18,525 nucleotides of DNA from CAIVAT01 sp037141055. Lineage in GTDB: Bacteria; Bacteroidota; Bacteroidia; Bacteroidales; FEN-979. The stretch spans positions 1-18,525 of the forward strand of contig JBAXDH010000071.1 in the NCBI GenBank assembly GCA_037141055.1. Reading direction: 5' to 3'. Of the stretch, positions 6,072 through 14,479 are shown in pieces (positions within the stretch are counted from its first letter, which is position 1; the number at the start of each line of letters is the position of its first letter). The position numbers and the translations under genes are program-made. The notes beneath the pieces are model-generated. The model saw nothing but the letters and a program-made list of their open reading frames with translations. It did not search any database and was not told the origin of the DNA.

Positions 6072-9000
6072 ATGACCAGCCATCTCAACCAGTTACAGGG
6101 AAGGAACGCCTTTGTATGCCTGTTATCCTTTCTATTCCTTTTTTCAGGTTCCGCTTATTCGCAGGGTGCATTGAAAATTGACGAGAATACGTTCGGTGAT
6201 ATAACAGCCCGGCAGATCGGACCGGCCACCATGAGCGGCCGCATCTCGGCCATCGACGCGGCGGATAAAAACCCCGCCCTGGTATACGTGGGAGCGGCCA
6301 GCGGCGGATTGTGGAAATCAAAAAACTATGGCACCACTTTCAAGCCGGTTTTTGACAAATATAACCAATCGATCGGTTGCATTGCCATCGATCAGGCTCA
6401 TCCCGATACGGTTTGGGTGGGCACCGGCGAAGTTTGGGTGAGGAATTCCACCTCGGTGGGCGACGGAATTTACAAAACCACCAACGGTGGCGAAACCTGG
6501 AAAAAGATGGGGCTGGAAAAATCGGAACGGATCGCGAAGATCATCATCCATCCCAAAAACCCGGATATTATCTATGCCGCTGTTGTCGGGAACCTCTGGA
6601 ATTCAAGCTCCGACAGGGGGCTTTTTAAAACATCCGATGGCGGGAAAACATGGGAGAAAATTCTGTATGTGGATGAAAATACAGGCTGTTCCGATGTGGC
6701 GATTGACCTTCAAAACCCCGACATTCTCTATGCCGGGATGTGGGAATTCCGCCGTACCCCGTGGTCGTTCAGTTCGGGAGGCAAGGGAAGCGGCCTTTTC
6801 CGGTCAGCGGATGGCGGCAAAACCTGGACAAAGATCACCAGAAACCTTCCGGAAGGGATGCTGGGCCGGATCGCGCTTTCGGTTTCTCCTGCGAAACCGG
6901 ATATCGTTTACGCACTTATTGAAGCAAAAAACAGCGCATTGTACCGTTCGGGCGATAAAGGATTGAACTGGAGCAAGGTTACCGAATCCCAGGCTGTGAG
7001 CGACCGTCCCTTCTATTTTTCGAATGTGGTGGCCGATCCCGCCGATACGAACATCGTTTACAAGCCAGGTTTTATACTGAACAAAAGCCTCGATGGTGGT
7101 AAAACATTTAGTTCTGCGGCAGTTGAAGGAGGAAATTATCATGGGGATTGCCATGTGCTGTACATCAGCCGGAAGGACAACAACTTCATCTACATGGGAA
7201 CCGATGGCGGCGTCTATTGCTCGATGGACAAAGGAAACACCTGGAGATTCCTGGGCAACCTGCCGGTTTCGCAATTCTATCACGTGAGCGCCGACATGGC
7301 CAATCCGTTCAATGTTTACGGCGGATTGCAGGACAACGGGTCGTGGTACGCACCATCACGCTCGGGGTACGGAATTTCAAATTCCGATTGGAAAAGCGTG
7401 GGGTATGGGGACGGGTTTTATGTGTACTGTGATAAACTCGATTCCAACATTCTTTACTGGCAGTTCCAGGGAGGCAGGATTGCCCGGTACTACAAAAAAT
7501 CGGGCGAATATAAATCTTTGATCCCTTTCAAGGACGAAGTAACCGGCGATCTTCGCTTCAACTGGAATACACCGTTGATATTCAGTCCGGCCGGCAACCG
7601 TTTTTATACCGCAGCCCAATGCCTGTTTAAAACAAACAACCGTGGCGATAGCTGGACGCGGATTTCTCCCGATCTGACTACAAATGACCCGAAAAAGCTG
7701 AAGCAGGCAGCTTCCGGCGGGCTGACTTCAGATAATTCATCAGCCGAAAATCATTGCACCATTTACACCGTGAATGAATCGCCTCTCGACAGCCTCATCA
7801 TCTGGGCGGGCACCGATGACGGGAACCTGCAAGTGACAGCCGACGGCGGGAAAACATGGACCAATGTAGTTAAAAACATCCCCGGGCTGCCCGTGGCAAC
7901 CTGGTGTTCGTATGTTGAACCAGGCCGGTTTGACAAAAACCGGGTTTACGTTACTTTCGACGGACACCGAACAGGCGATAAGACGCCCTGGGTGTTCACC
8001 AGCGGAGATTTGGGAAAAACCTGGAAAGCATTGTCGGATACAACGATCAAATCGTATTGTCATGTCATTAAAGAAGACCTGGTAAATCCCGGTCTGCTTT
8101 TTCTCGGCACAGAGGCCGGGTTGTATATCTCTGTCAACGGAGGCACAAACTGGGCCCGTTTCAAAGGCAATATCCCCAATGTTCCCGTGATGGATATGCT
8201 GGTTCATCCGCGCGAACAGTCGCTGGTCATCGCCACGCACGGGCGGGGCATCATGATCATTGACGACCTCACGCCTTTAAGGAAGTTATCGGATGAAGTA
8301 CTGGGTTCGGAACTGACCTTTCTGAAGACCAAAGATTATATCATCCGGGAAAGTTCCTCCAGTCAGTTCTGGACCGGAGATGACCAATACTCAGGGCAGG
8401 TTCCCAAAGAAGCGGCTCAGATCGTCTATTTCCAGAAGAAACGCCATGTGTTCGGTGAAATGTACATGGAGGTCTATGACAGCAGCAATAAAATGATCCA
8501 GAAACTTCCGGCCGGAAACCGCAGAGGAATCAATGTACTATACTGGACCATCAGGATGAAGCCTCCCAAAGTTCCGTCATCACCGCAGATTGAAGGATCA
8601 TCCATGATCGGGCCCAATTACCCTGCGGGTGAATACACCGTGAAACTTTATAAGGGAAGCCAGGTCTATGATACGAAGATCAGGTTGCTTTTTGATCCTG
8701 CTTCCCCCCATTCGCCGGCGGACCAGGAGGTCCGTCAGAATGCCCTGATGCAGGCCTTTCATGCGCTTGAAACACTGGCATGGCTCAACCGACAGGCAAT
8801 AACTGCCAGGAATGCAGCAAAGGATCGATCAAAAGAGGTCCCGAAATCACTGGCCCGGAAACTTCATGAAACGGAACTTCTTATGGACAGCCTTCACCTG
8901 AAAATGGTTGTGGTAAAAGAGGGAAAAGTCGTGAATGAAGAGCGGTTGAGGGAAAAGGTCGGTTTTCTGTATGGTTCGATCATGAACTACAAGGGAAAAC

Positions 9001-9176
9001 CAACTGACTCTCAGCTGAACGGTCTGTCATCCCTCATAAAGGAGGTCGATAAGATCAACGCCGATATTTCTGCTTTCAGGGAAAAAGAGCTCCCGCTCAT
9101 CAATGCTGCACTTGTGAAATCAGGAAAGAAAGAGATCACCCTGATATCTGTGGAAGAATTTATGAAGGAACCATAA
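6072..9176 (+). CDS. Large secreted BNR/VPS10-like beta-propeller protein
   Basis: A 1034-residue protein with a signal peptide (about 1-31, ending SGSAYSQ). I count eleven BNR/Asp-box motifs of the SxDxGxTW type, including TTNGGETW (137), TSDGGKTW (187), SADGGKTW (245), TADGGKTW (589) and SVNGGTNW (687). They lie between about residues 83 and 694, which fits a ten-bladed sortilin/VPS10-like or double propeller. A beta-sandwich resembling a FlgD/Ig-like domain (about 800-890, PAGEYTVKLYKG) and a helical C-terminal region (about 895-1034) follow. Such proteins are often labelled glycosyl hydrolase, but no glycosidase catalytic residues are evident; binding of protein or glycan at the cell surface is at least as likely. 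It starts one base after the LolA-like gene. Confidence 0.85.
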   Translation: MTSHLNQLQGRNAFVCLLSFLFLFSGSAYSQGALKIDENTFGDITARQIGPATMSGRISAIDAADKNPALVYVGAASGGLWKSKNYGTTFKPVFDKYNQSIGCIAIDQAHPDTVWVGTGEVWVRNSTSVGDGIYKTTNGGETWKKMGLEKSERIAKIIIHPKNPDIIYAAVVGNLWNSSSDRGLFKTSDGGKTWEKILYVDENTGCSDVAIDLQNPDILYAGMWEFRRTPWSFSSGGKGSGLFRSADGGKTWTKITRNLPEGMLGRIALSVSPAKPDIVYALIEAKNSALYRSGDKGLNWSKVTESQAVSDRPFYFSNVVADPADTNIVYKPGFILNKSLDGGKTFSSAAVEGGNYHGDCHVLYISRKDNNFIYMGTDGGVYCSMDKGNTWRFLGNLPVSQFYHVSADMANPFNVYGGLQDNGSWYAPSRSGYGISNSDWKSVGYGDGFYVYCDKLDSNILYWQFQGGRIARYYKKSGEYKSLIPFKDEVTGDLRFNWNTPLIFSPAGNRFYTAAQCLFKTNNRGDSWTRISPDLTTNDPKKLKQAASGGLTSDNSSAENHCTIYTVNESPLDSLIIWAGTDDGNLQVTADGGKTWTNVVKNIPGLPVATWCSYVEPGRFDKNRVYVTFDGHRTGDKTPWVFTSGDLGKTWKALSDTTIKSYCHVIKEDLVNPGLLFLGTEAGLYISVNGGTNWARFKGNIPNVPVMDMLVHPREQSLVIATHGRGIMIIDDLTPLRKLSDEVLGSELTFLKTKDYIIRESSSSQFWTGDDQYSGQVPKEAAQIVYFQKKRHVFGEMYMEVYDSSNKMIQKLPAGNRRGINVLYWTIRMKPPKVPSSPQIEGSSMIGPNYPAGEYTVKLYKGSQVYDTKIRLLFDPASPHSPADQEVRQNALMQAFHALETLAWLNRQAITARNAAKDRSKEVPKSLARKLHETELLMDSLHLKMVVVKEGKVVNEERLREKVGFLYGSIMNYKGKPTDSQLNGLSSLIKEVDKINADISAFREKELPLINAALVKSGKKEITLISVEEFMKEP

Positions 9177-9309
9177 TATAAAGAATGTTTAACCCTGCGA
9201 ACCGAAATGATCAGGAGTATGAGATGAACGGATAATTCAAAGGCCGGGGCCGTGAACAGGAATCTGAACAAGCCATAGCCAGATATGTCATTTGCTTCAT
9301 ATTTATATC

Positions 9310-9326
9310 ATTGATTATAAATCAAT
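9310..9326. promoter_or_regulatory. Inverted repeat with TTGAT arms upstream of the etf promoter
   Basis: ATTGATT-ATA-AATCAAT is a perfect inverted repeat with seven-base arms. Its TTGAT/ATCAA core matches an FNR box except that the spacer is five bases, not four. A second shorter inverted repeat, GTTGA-TTAT-TCAAC, lies at 9340-9353 and covers the -33 element. Both could be regulator sites; neither has a proven ligand. Confidence 0.35.
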
Positions 9327-9340
9327 TATGAATATTTACG

Positions 9341-9370
9341 TTGATTATTCAACCTAAAATCGTAATTTTG
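9341..9370 (+). promoter_or_regulatory. Bacteroidota promoter of the etfBA-acyl-CoA dehydrogenase operon
   Basis: TTG at 9341-9343 is followed by exactly 19 bases and then TAATTTTG at 9363-9370, matching the Bacteroidota -33/-7 consensus (TTG, N19, TAnnTTTG). Transcription would start near 9376, leaving a leader of about 60 bases before etfB. This is the best-formed promoter in the window. Confidence 0.65.
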
Positions 9371-9435
9371 CGAACCTGATTTTCTGTCAGGAAACAGAAT
9401 AATAGCGTAACTAATTGTAACCTGGTTTATTTTTT

Positions 9436-10308
9436 ATGCGATTCCGAATAATAGTTCTGGCCAAGCAGGTGCCTGATACAAGGAATGTTGGCAAGGATGC
9501 CATGAAAGCCGATGGCACCGTGAACAGGGCAGCCTTGCCTGCCATTTTCAACCCCGAAGATCTTCACGCACTGGAGCAGGCACTGAGTATAAAGGATAAA
9601 ATTCCCTATGCCGAAGTAATCCTGCTGACCATGGGCCCCACGCGTGCTGCCGAAATCATACGCGAGGCCATGTACCGCGGTGCCGATCAGGGGTTCCTGA
9701 TCACCGACCGCAAGTTTGCCGGATCAGACACCCTGGCCACCTCATATGCTTTATCACTGGCAGTCAAGAAACTGGCCCCATATCACCTGGTGATATCCGG
9801 TCGTCAGGCCATCGATGGCGACACCGCCCAGGTTGGCCCGCAGACAGCCGAAAAGCTCGGCATTCCCCAAATAACCTATGCTGAAGAGATTCTTTCGCTT
9901 GATGCCAAGAAGATCATCGTCAAACGCAGGCTCGAAAGGGGAGTGGAGGTGGTTAACTCAACCCTCCCTGCGCTCATCACGGTGAACAGTTCAGCGCCTC
10001 ACTGCCGTCAGCGTATCGGGAAACGGCTCATGAAATACAAGCACGCCCGCACCGTGACCGAACTGCAGAATGAAACCAAAGACTACACCGAACTATACAA
10101 CGAACGGCCCTACCTGCTCATTGAAGAATGGTCGGCAGAAGATCTCAAAGCCGATACCGAAAACCTCGGTCTGTCGGGATCACCAACCAAGGTGAAAAAA
10201 ATTGAAAATGTGGTATTCCAGCACAAGGAATCAAAGACCCTGAGCAATTCAGACAAGGACATTGAAAAACTGATGCAAACACTCATCAGCAGCCACATCA
10301 TCGGTTAG
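9436..10308 (+). CDS. etfB: Electron transfer flavoprotein beta subunit (EtfB/FixA)
   Basis: A 290-residue cytosolic protein with the ETF-beta adenine-nucleotide-binding fold: VLAKQVPDT near the N-terminus, then SGRQAIDGDTAQVGPQ at 121-136, and CRQRIGKRLMKYK near 190-202. The variant DGDTAQVGP at 127-135 is the form seen in electron-bifurcating ETFs such as that of Acidaminococcus, where EtfB holds a second FAD; respiratory ETFs carry a DDxxQTGQ-like version instead. The C-terminus extends about 40 residues beyond the common 250. With etfA and an acyl-CoA dehydrogenase following, the complex most likely couples acyl-CoA/enoyl-CoA redox to NADH and perhaps ferredoxin. Bifurcation is inferred from the motif only. 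Confidence 0.95.
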   Translation: MRFRIIVLAKQVPDTRNVGKDAMKADGTVNRAALPAIFNPEDLHALEQALSIKDKIPYAEVILLTMGPTRAAEIIREAMYRGADQGFLITDRKFAGSDTLATSYALSLAVKKLAPYHLVISGRQAIDGDTAQVGPQTAEKLGIPQITYAEEILSLDAKKIIVKRRLERGVEVVNSTLPALITVNSSAPHCRQRIGKRLMKYKHARTVTELQNETKDYTELYNERPYLLIEEWSAEDLKADTENLGLSGSPTKVKKIENVVFQHKESKTLSNSDKDIEKLMQTLISSHIIG

Positions 10309-10341
10309 TATCTCAGAATAAAAACAGAAAATCAAAATCCT

Positions 10342-11364
10342 GTGAACAACATATTTGTTTATTGCGAAGTAACCGAAGAACGGTCCATTGCCGATGTCAG
10401 CCTTGAACTGCTGTCGAAAGGCAGAAAACTGGCAGACGACCTTAAAGTTAAACTGGAGGCCGTCGTTATCGGGCACAAGGTCGTAAAACCGGAAGCCCTG
10501 CTTTACCCGTTTGGCGTGGATGTGATTCATTATGCCGACGATGAAAAGCTGTTTCCATACACAACGCTTCCGCACACAGCTGTCATTATTGAACTTTTCA
10601 AAAAAGAACGGCCTGAAATCGTGCTTTTTGGTGCCACCAGCATTGGTCGTGACCTGGCCCCGCGGGTAGCCTCGGCGCTCCGCTGCGGCCTGACAGCCGA
10701 TTGCACCAGCCTTGAAATCGGCGACCATTTTGAAAATAAAACACAAACCGAATATAAGAACCTGCTTTACCAGATCAGGCCTGCATTTGGAGGAAACATC
10801 ATTGCTACGATTATCAACCCCGAAACAAGGCCGCAGATGGCCACCGTGCGTGAGGGCGTGATGAAGAAGGAGGTGTATTCCGTGAAATACAAGGGGAAAC
10901 TCATTAAAATAGATTCCAGGAGCATTCTGAAGGACGACGATTTCGCCGTTACCATCATTGAGCGCCACCTGGAAAAAAGCAGGATCGACATCAAGAATTC
11001 GCAGGTGATCATTGCCGGCGGTTACGGGGTAGGCTCAAAGGAGAACTTTCAGCTGCTTTTCGACCTGGCCGAAATCCTGGGTGCTCAGGTAGGCGCTTCG
11101 CGTGCCGCAGTGGATGCAGGATTTGTGGAACACGAACGCCAGGTAGGGCAGACCGGAGTCACGGTAAGGCCAAAACTCTACATTGCCTGCGGCATCTCAG
11201 GAGCGGTGCAGCATCGCGCCGGCATGGACCAGTCGGCCCAGATCATTTCGATCAATACCGATGTCAACGCTCCGATCAACCACATCGCCGATTACACCAT
11301 CTTTGGAAGCGTGGCTGATGTAATTCCCAAGATGATCAAGTATTACAGGAAAAACTCGAAGTAA
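10342..11364 (+). CDS. etfA: Electron transfer flavoprotein alpha subunit (EtfA/FixB)
   Basis: A 340-residue ETF-alpha chain with the N-terminal alpha/beta domain (about 1-200) and the C-terminal FAD domain: GASRAAVDAGF at 251-261, GQTGVTVRPKLYIACGISG at 269-287, then QHRAGM and the end of the FAD site at INTDVNAPI. It pairs with EtfB to form the heterodimer that passes electrons to or from the acyl-CoA dehydrogenase. The best start is a GTG at 10342, giving MNNIFVYCEV; no in-frame ATG fits better. It begins 33 bases after etfB and ends 8 bases before the dehydrogenase gene, so the three form one operon. No extra ferredoxin-type cluster domain is present at the N-terminus. Confidence 0.95.
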   Translation: MNNIFVYCEVTEERSIADVSLELLSKGRKLADDLKVKLEAVVIGHKVVKPEALLYPFGVDVIHYADDEKLFPYTTLPHTAVIIELFKKERPEIVLFGATSIGRDLAPRVASALRCGLTADCTSLEIGDHFENKTQTEYKNLLYQIRPAFGGNIIATIINPETRPQMATVREGVMKKEVYSVKYKGKLIKIDSRSILKDDDFAVTIIERHLEKSRIDIKNSQVIIAGGYGVGSKENFQLLFDLAEILGAQVGASRAAVDAGFVEHERQVGQTGVTVRPKLYIACGISGAVQHRAGMDQSAQIISINTDVNAPINHIADYTIFGSVADVIPKMIKYYRKNSK

Positions 11365-11372
11365 AAACCATC

Positions 11373-13076
11373 ATGGAAAATTTCTATACCGACAATCCCC
11401 ATCTCAGGTTTCACCTGAACCATCCCCTGATGGCCAGGATCGTGAAACTGAAGGAGTCAGATTATACCCAGAAGGACAAGTACGATTTTGCCCCGCTCGA
11501 TTTTGAAGATGCAATTGACAGCTACGATAAAATAATGGAGATCATCGGCGAGATAAGCGGTGAGATCGTTGCCCCGAATGCCGAATCCGTCGATAAGGAG
11601 GGTCCGCAACTGGTAAACAATGAAGTGAAGTATGCCCGCGGCACCAGTCAGAACTACGATGCATTCGTAAAGGCAGGACTTGTAGGTTTTTCGCTTCCCC
11701 GCGAATACGACGGGCTCAACATGCCCCATGTTCCCTATGTCATGTCGGGTGAAATCGTGTCACGCGCCGATGCAGGCTTCGCCAATATCTGGGGGCTTCA
11801 GGACTGTGCGGAAACCATCCTGGAATTTGCATCTGATGAGTTGAAGGCCGAATTCCTGCCTCGTTTCCACAAAGGAGCCACGGCGGCCATGGATTTAACC
11901 GAACCCGATGCAGGCTCAGACCTCCAGGCTGTGCAGCTGAAAGCCACCTACGACAACCACAAACACTGCTGGTTGCTTGACGGTGTAAAACGTTTTATTA
12001 CCAACGGCGATGCCGAAATTTCGCTGGTACTTGCACGCTCGGAAGAGGGAACCTCTGATGCACGCGGACTGTCATTGTTCGTCTATGACCGAAAGGATAA
12101 AGCAGTTACCGTGAGACGCATCGAAAATAAACTTGGGATCAAAGGATCTCCAACCTGCGAACTGGTATTCCGAAACGCACCGGCAAAACTCATCGGCGAT
12201 ACCAAACTCGGCCTTATCAAGTATGTGATGTCCCTGATGAACTCAGCCCGTCTCGGCGTTGGTTCACAGTCAGTCGGACTTGCCGAGGCTGCTTACCGGG
12301 AAGCATATAAATATGCCACAGAGCGTGAACAGTTCGGGAAAGCGATCATCAAGTACCCGGCCGTTTACGAGATGCTCACCAACATGAAAGTTAAAATCGA
12401 CGGGATGCGCTCCCTGCTGTACGAAACCGCACGTTACGTTGATCTTTATAAGTGCTATAGTTTTACTTCCAGGGAGCGTAAACTTGAGGCCGACGAACGC
12501 CAGGAAGCCAAATATTACCAGAAGCTTGCCGACATGTTCACCCCGTTTCTGAAACTTTATACAAGTGAGGCCTGCAACCAGATTGCTTACGATGCCATCC
12601 AGATTTTCGGCGGTACCGGCTACATGAAAGACTTCCCGATCGAAAGGATATACCGCGATGCGCGAATCACAACGATTTATGAGGGCACCTCACAATTGCA
12701 GGTGGTGGCTGCGATCCGCTATGTTGGGAATGGCGGTTACCTTTCTGCCATGCGCGAAAGGGCAGAACTCCCGGTAAAGCGTGAATTGGAATACCTTAAA
12801 AATTCGCTTGAAAAAATGACCGATCAGTTTGCGAAGACCGTTGAGAAGATCAATGAATACAGTGACAACGAATATTTCGATTTCCACTCGCGCAGGCTGG
12901 TTGAGATGGCTGGGAACGTCCTTATGGGATACCTGCTGCTCTACGATGCAAACCGCAGCGATGAATATACCATGAGTGCCGATATCTTTATACGCAAAGG
13001 CCGCGCCGAAAATGTAGCCGCAGTCAGTTTCATCAACAACTGCCACCCGAAAGAGGTAAACGACTACAAACTGTAG
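11373..13076 (+). CDS. Acyl-CoA dehydrogenase, long form
   Basis: A 567-residue flavoenzyme. The N-terminal helical domain (about 40-165), the middle beta domain (MDLTEPDAGSD at 173-183, GVKRFITNGD at 204-213) and the C-terminal helical domain are in the usual order. RIYRDARITTIYEGTSQLQ holds the catalytic-base candidate E437, equal to the Glu in IYEGT of medium-chain enzymes. It is about 180 residues longer than a standard member because of a C-terminal helical extension (about 450-567), a known sub-class. The chain-length specificity cannot be read from the sequence. Its place 8 bases after etfA shows that ETF is its electron partner. A respiratory beta-oxidation role or a bifurcating enoyl-CoA reduction are both possible. 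Confidence 0.93.
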   Translation: MENFYTDNPHLRFHLNHPLMARIVKLKESDYTQKDKYDFAPLDFEDAIDSYDKIMEIIGEISGEIVAPNAESVDKEGPQLVNNEVKYARGTSQNYDAFVKAGLVGFSLPREYDGLNMPHVPYVMSGEIVSRADAGFANIWGLQDCAETILEFASDELKAEFLPRFHKGATAAMDLTEPDAGSDLQAVQLKATYDNHKHCWLLDGVKRFITNGDAEISLVLARSEEGTSDARGLSLFVYDRKDKAVTVRRIENKLGIKGSPTCELVFRNAPAKLIGDTKLGLIKYVMSLMNSARLGVGSQSVGLAEAAYREAYKYATEREQFGKAIIKYPAVYEMLTNMKVKIDGMRSLLYETARYVDLYKCYSFTSRERKLEADERQEAKYYQKLADMFTPFLKLYTSEACNQIAYDAIQIFGGTGYMKDFPIERIYRDARITTIYEGTSQLQVVAAIRYVGNGGYLSAMRERAELPVKRELEYLKNSLEKMTDQFAKTVEKINEYSDNEYFDFHSRRLVEMAGNVLMGYLLLYDANRSDEYTMSADIFIRKGRAENVAAVSFINNCHPKEVNDYKL

Positions 13077-13143
13077 TGAATACCTGTAAAAGAGACCGGC
13101 CATTACCGATCAAAGTCTCAAAGATCCCTGAAATCTCGTGCGG

Positions 13144-14412
13144 TTAATTCAGTTCTTTTGCAATGGCAATGGCAGCAATCGTTCCATCGGCGACTGCTGT
13201 AGTGATCTGCCTGTATTTTTTACTTATCACGTCACCCACGGCGTATATGCCGGGCATGCTGGTGTGCATGTCCTCGTTGGTCCTGATATAACCCCACTGA
13301 TCAAGCTCCAGTTTATCCCTGAAAAGTTCGATATTGGGTTTCATCCCGATGAAAACGAACACCCCGTCACTGACCAGGCTCGACACGGTTTTGGTTTTTA
13401 AATCTTCAACTTCCGTGATGATTTTATTTCCGTCACGCACAAATGACCTGGGCTCATGGGAAAAAAGCACGCTGATCTTCGGGTTGGAGAGCAATTTTTC
13501 CTGGGCCTGTTTGTTGGCCGTCAATGCGTCAAACTGGTGAACCATGGTGATTTTTCCGGCAAACCTGCTGATAAAATCCGCCTCTTCCACAGCTGAATTT
13601 CCACCGCCGATCACAACGACCTCTTTATCATCATAATACTTGGCATCGCAGGTGGCACAGTAAGAGATCCCCTTGCCCTTCAACTCTTTCTCACCGGGAA
13701 CTCCCATCAGGTTGGGAGATGTGCCTGTTGCGATGATGATCCTTTTTGCCCTTACCGTCTCGAATTCGTCTATCACGACTTCTTTCCGTTCCAGGTCAAT
13801 TTTCGTTACATCGACTGCGACCTTATAGATAGTGCCGCATTGTTTGGTCTGCTCCGACATGTTGTGCGAAAGCATATAACCGGGCTGGGGATCAATAAAC
13901 CCGGGGTAATTTGAAACTTCATGGGTTGTTGACACCTGGCCGCCCGGGAGCGCAATATCTATCAGTACCGTATTTGCCTTCGACTGGCAGAGATATAACC
14001 CTGCTGTAAGTCCGCCAGGACCTGCTCCCAGGATAAGCACATCAAATTCAGAAACGGTTGGTTTAATTTCTTTCTTTATTTCCAGGACCCTTTCGCCGGG
14101 CAACATGTTGTCGAGATGCTGGATAATATCGCTTCGCTTGATCCCACCGCTGAGGGTTCCGGGCAATTGCACCCCGTTATCAAAAAACAACAGGGTGGGG
14201 GAGGACCTGACTCCCAGGAGCTCTGCCAGCGGCTTGTTATACTGGCGGAATATTTTCATGAACTTGATATCGTTGCCATACAATGCGGCCAGTCCTTCAA
14301 ACTTGGGAGCCACAGCCTCGCACGGAGGACATTCCGTGGAATAAAAATCGAGAACAACTTTGCCCCCGCCCAGAACTTCCTGTTCGAATTCGTTTGATGT
14401 GATTTCTTTCAT
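13144..14412 (-). CDS. Thioredoxin-thioredoxin reductase-like fusion protein
   Basis: A 422-residue fusion. Residues 1-105 are a thioredoxin fold with active site STECPPC (C28, C31) and the cis-proline loop SSPTLLFF. Residues 122-422 are a thioredoxin-reductase-like flavoprotein with FAD loop GAGPGG (129-134), redox pair CATC (C252, C255), pyridine-nucleotide loop GGGNSA (269-274) and the terminal AVGDV motif. After the nucleotide loop the protein has HQFDALTAN where E. coli TrxB has HRRDGFRAE, so the three arginines that hold the NADPH 2'-phosphate are missing. This segment looks more like NADH-using AhpF, which also has N-terminal thioredoxin-like folds. It starts 67 bases after the radical SAM maturase on the same strand, so it may supply reducing power to the arsenic/peptide system; a general peroxiredoxin or thiol role is the alternative. 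Confidence 0.9.
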   Translation of the reverse strand: MKEITSNEFEQEVLGGGKVVLDFYSTECPPCEAVAPKFEGLAALYGNDIKFMKIFRQYNKPLAELLGVRSSPTLLFFDNGVQLPGTLSGGIKRSDIIQHLDNMLPGERVLEIKKEIKPTVSEFDVLILGAGPGGLTAGLYLCQSKANTVLIDIALPGGQVSTTHEVSNYPGFIDPQPGYMLSHNMSEQTKQCGTIYKVAVDVTKIDLERKEVVIDEFETVRAKRIIIATGTSPNLMGVPGEKELKGKGISYCATCDAKYYDDKEVVVIGGGNSAVEEADFISRFAGKITMVHQFDALTANKQAQEKLLSNPKISVLFSHEPRSFVRDGNKIITEVEDLKTKTVSSLVSDGVFVFIGMKPNIELFRDKLELDQWGYIRTNEDMHTSMPGIYAVGDVISKKYRQITTAVADGTIAAIAIAKELN

Positions 14413-14444
14413 TTTGGTATCTTCTATGAATTATTGTATGTTTT

Positions 14445-14467
14445 TTTGCGCCTTCGCGTCTTTGCGG
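14445..14467. repeat. Short TTTGCG-type periodic intergenic repeat
   Basis: In the 67-base gap between the maturase and fusion-reductase genes, TTTGCGCC, TTCGCGTC and TTTGCGG follow each other with an eight-base period. Similar TTTGCG-rich tracts are known from intergenic regions of many Bacteroidota. It suggests non-coding spacer rather than a regulatory site. Confidence 0.4.
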
Positions 14468-14479
14468 TTATCCTTGCTT

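Noticed and set aside
7740..8240. 166-codon minus-strand frame inside the propeller gene
   Set aside because: The plus strand carries regular BNR motifs across this part; the opposite frame lacks any domain.
10249..10968. 239-codon minus-strand frame across etfB and etfA
   Set aside because: It is antisense to two well-defined ETF subunits and spans their junction; no domain is seen.
13077..13143. Rho-independent terminator between the convergent dehydrogenase and reductase genes
   Set aside because: Only a weak AGAC/GTCT pairing is visible and there is no following T-run on either strand.
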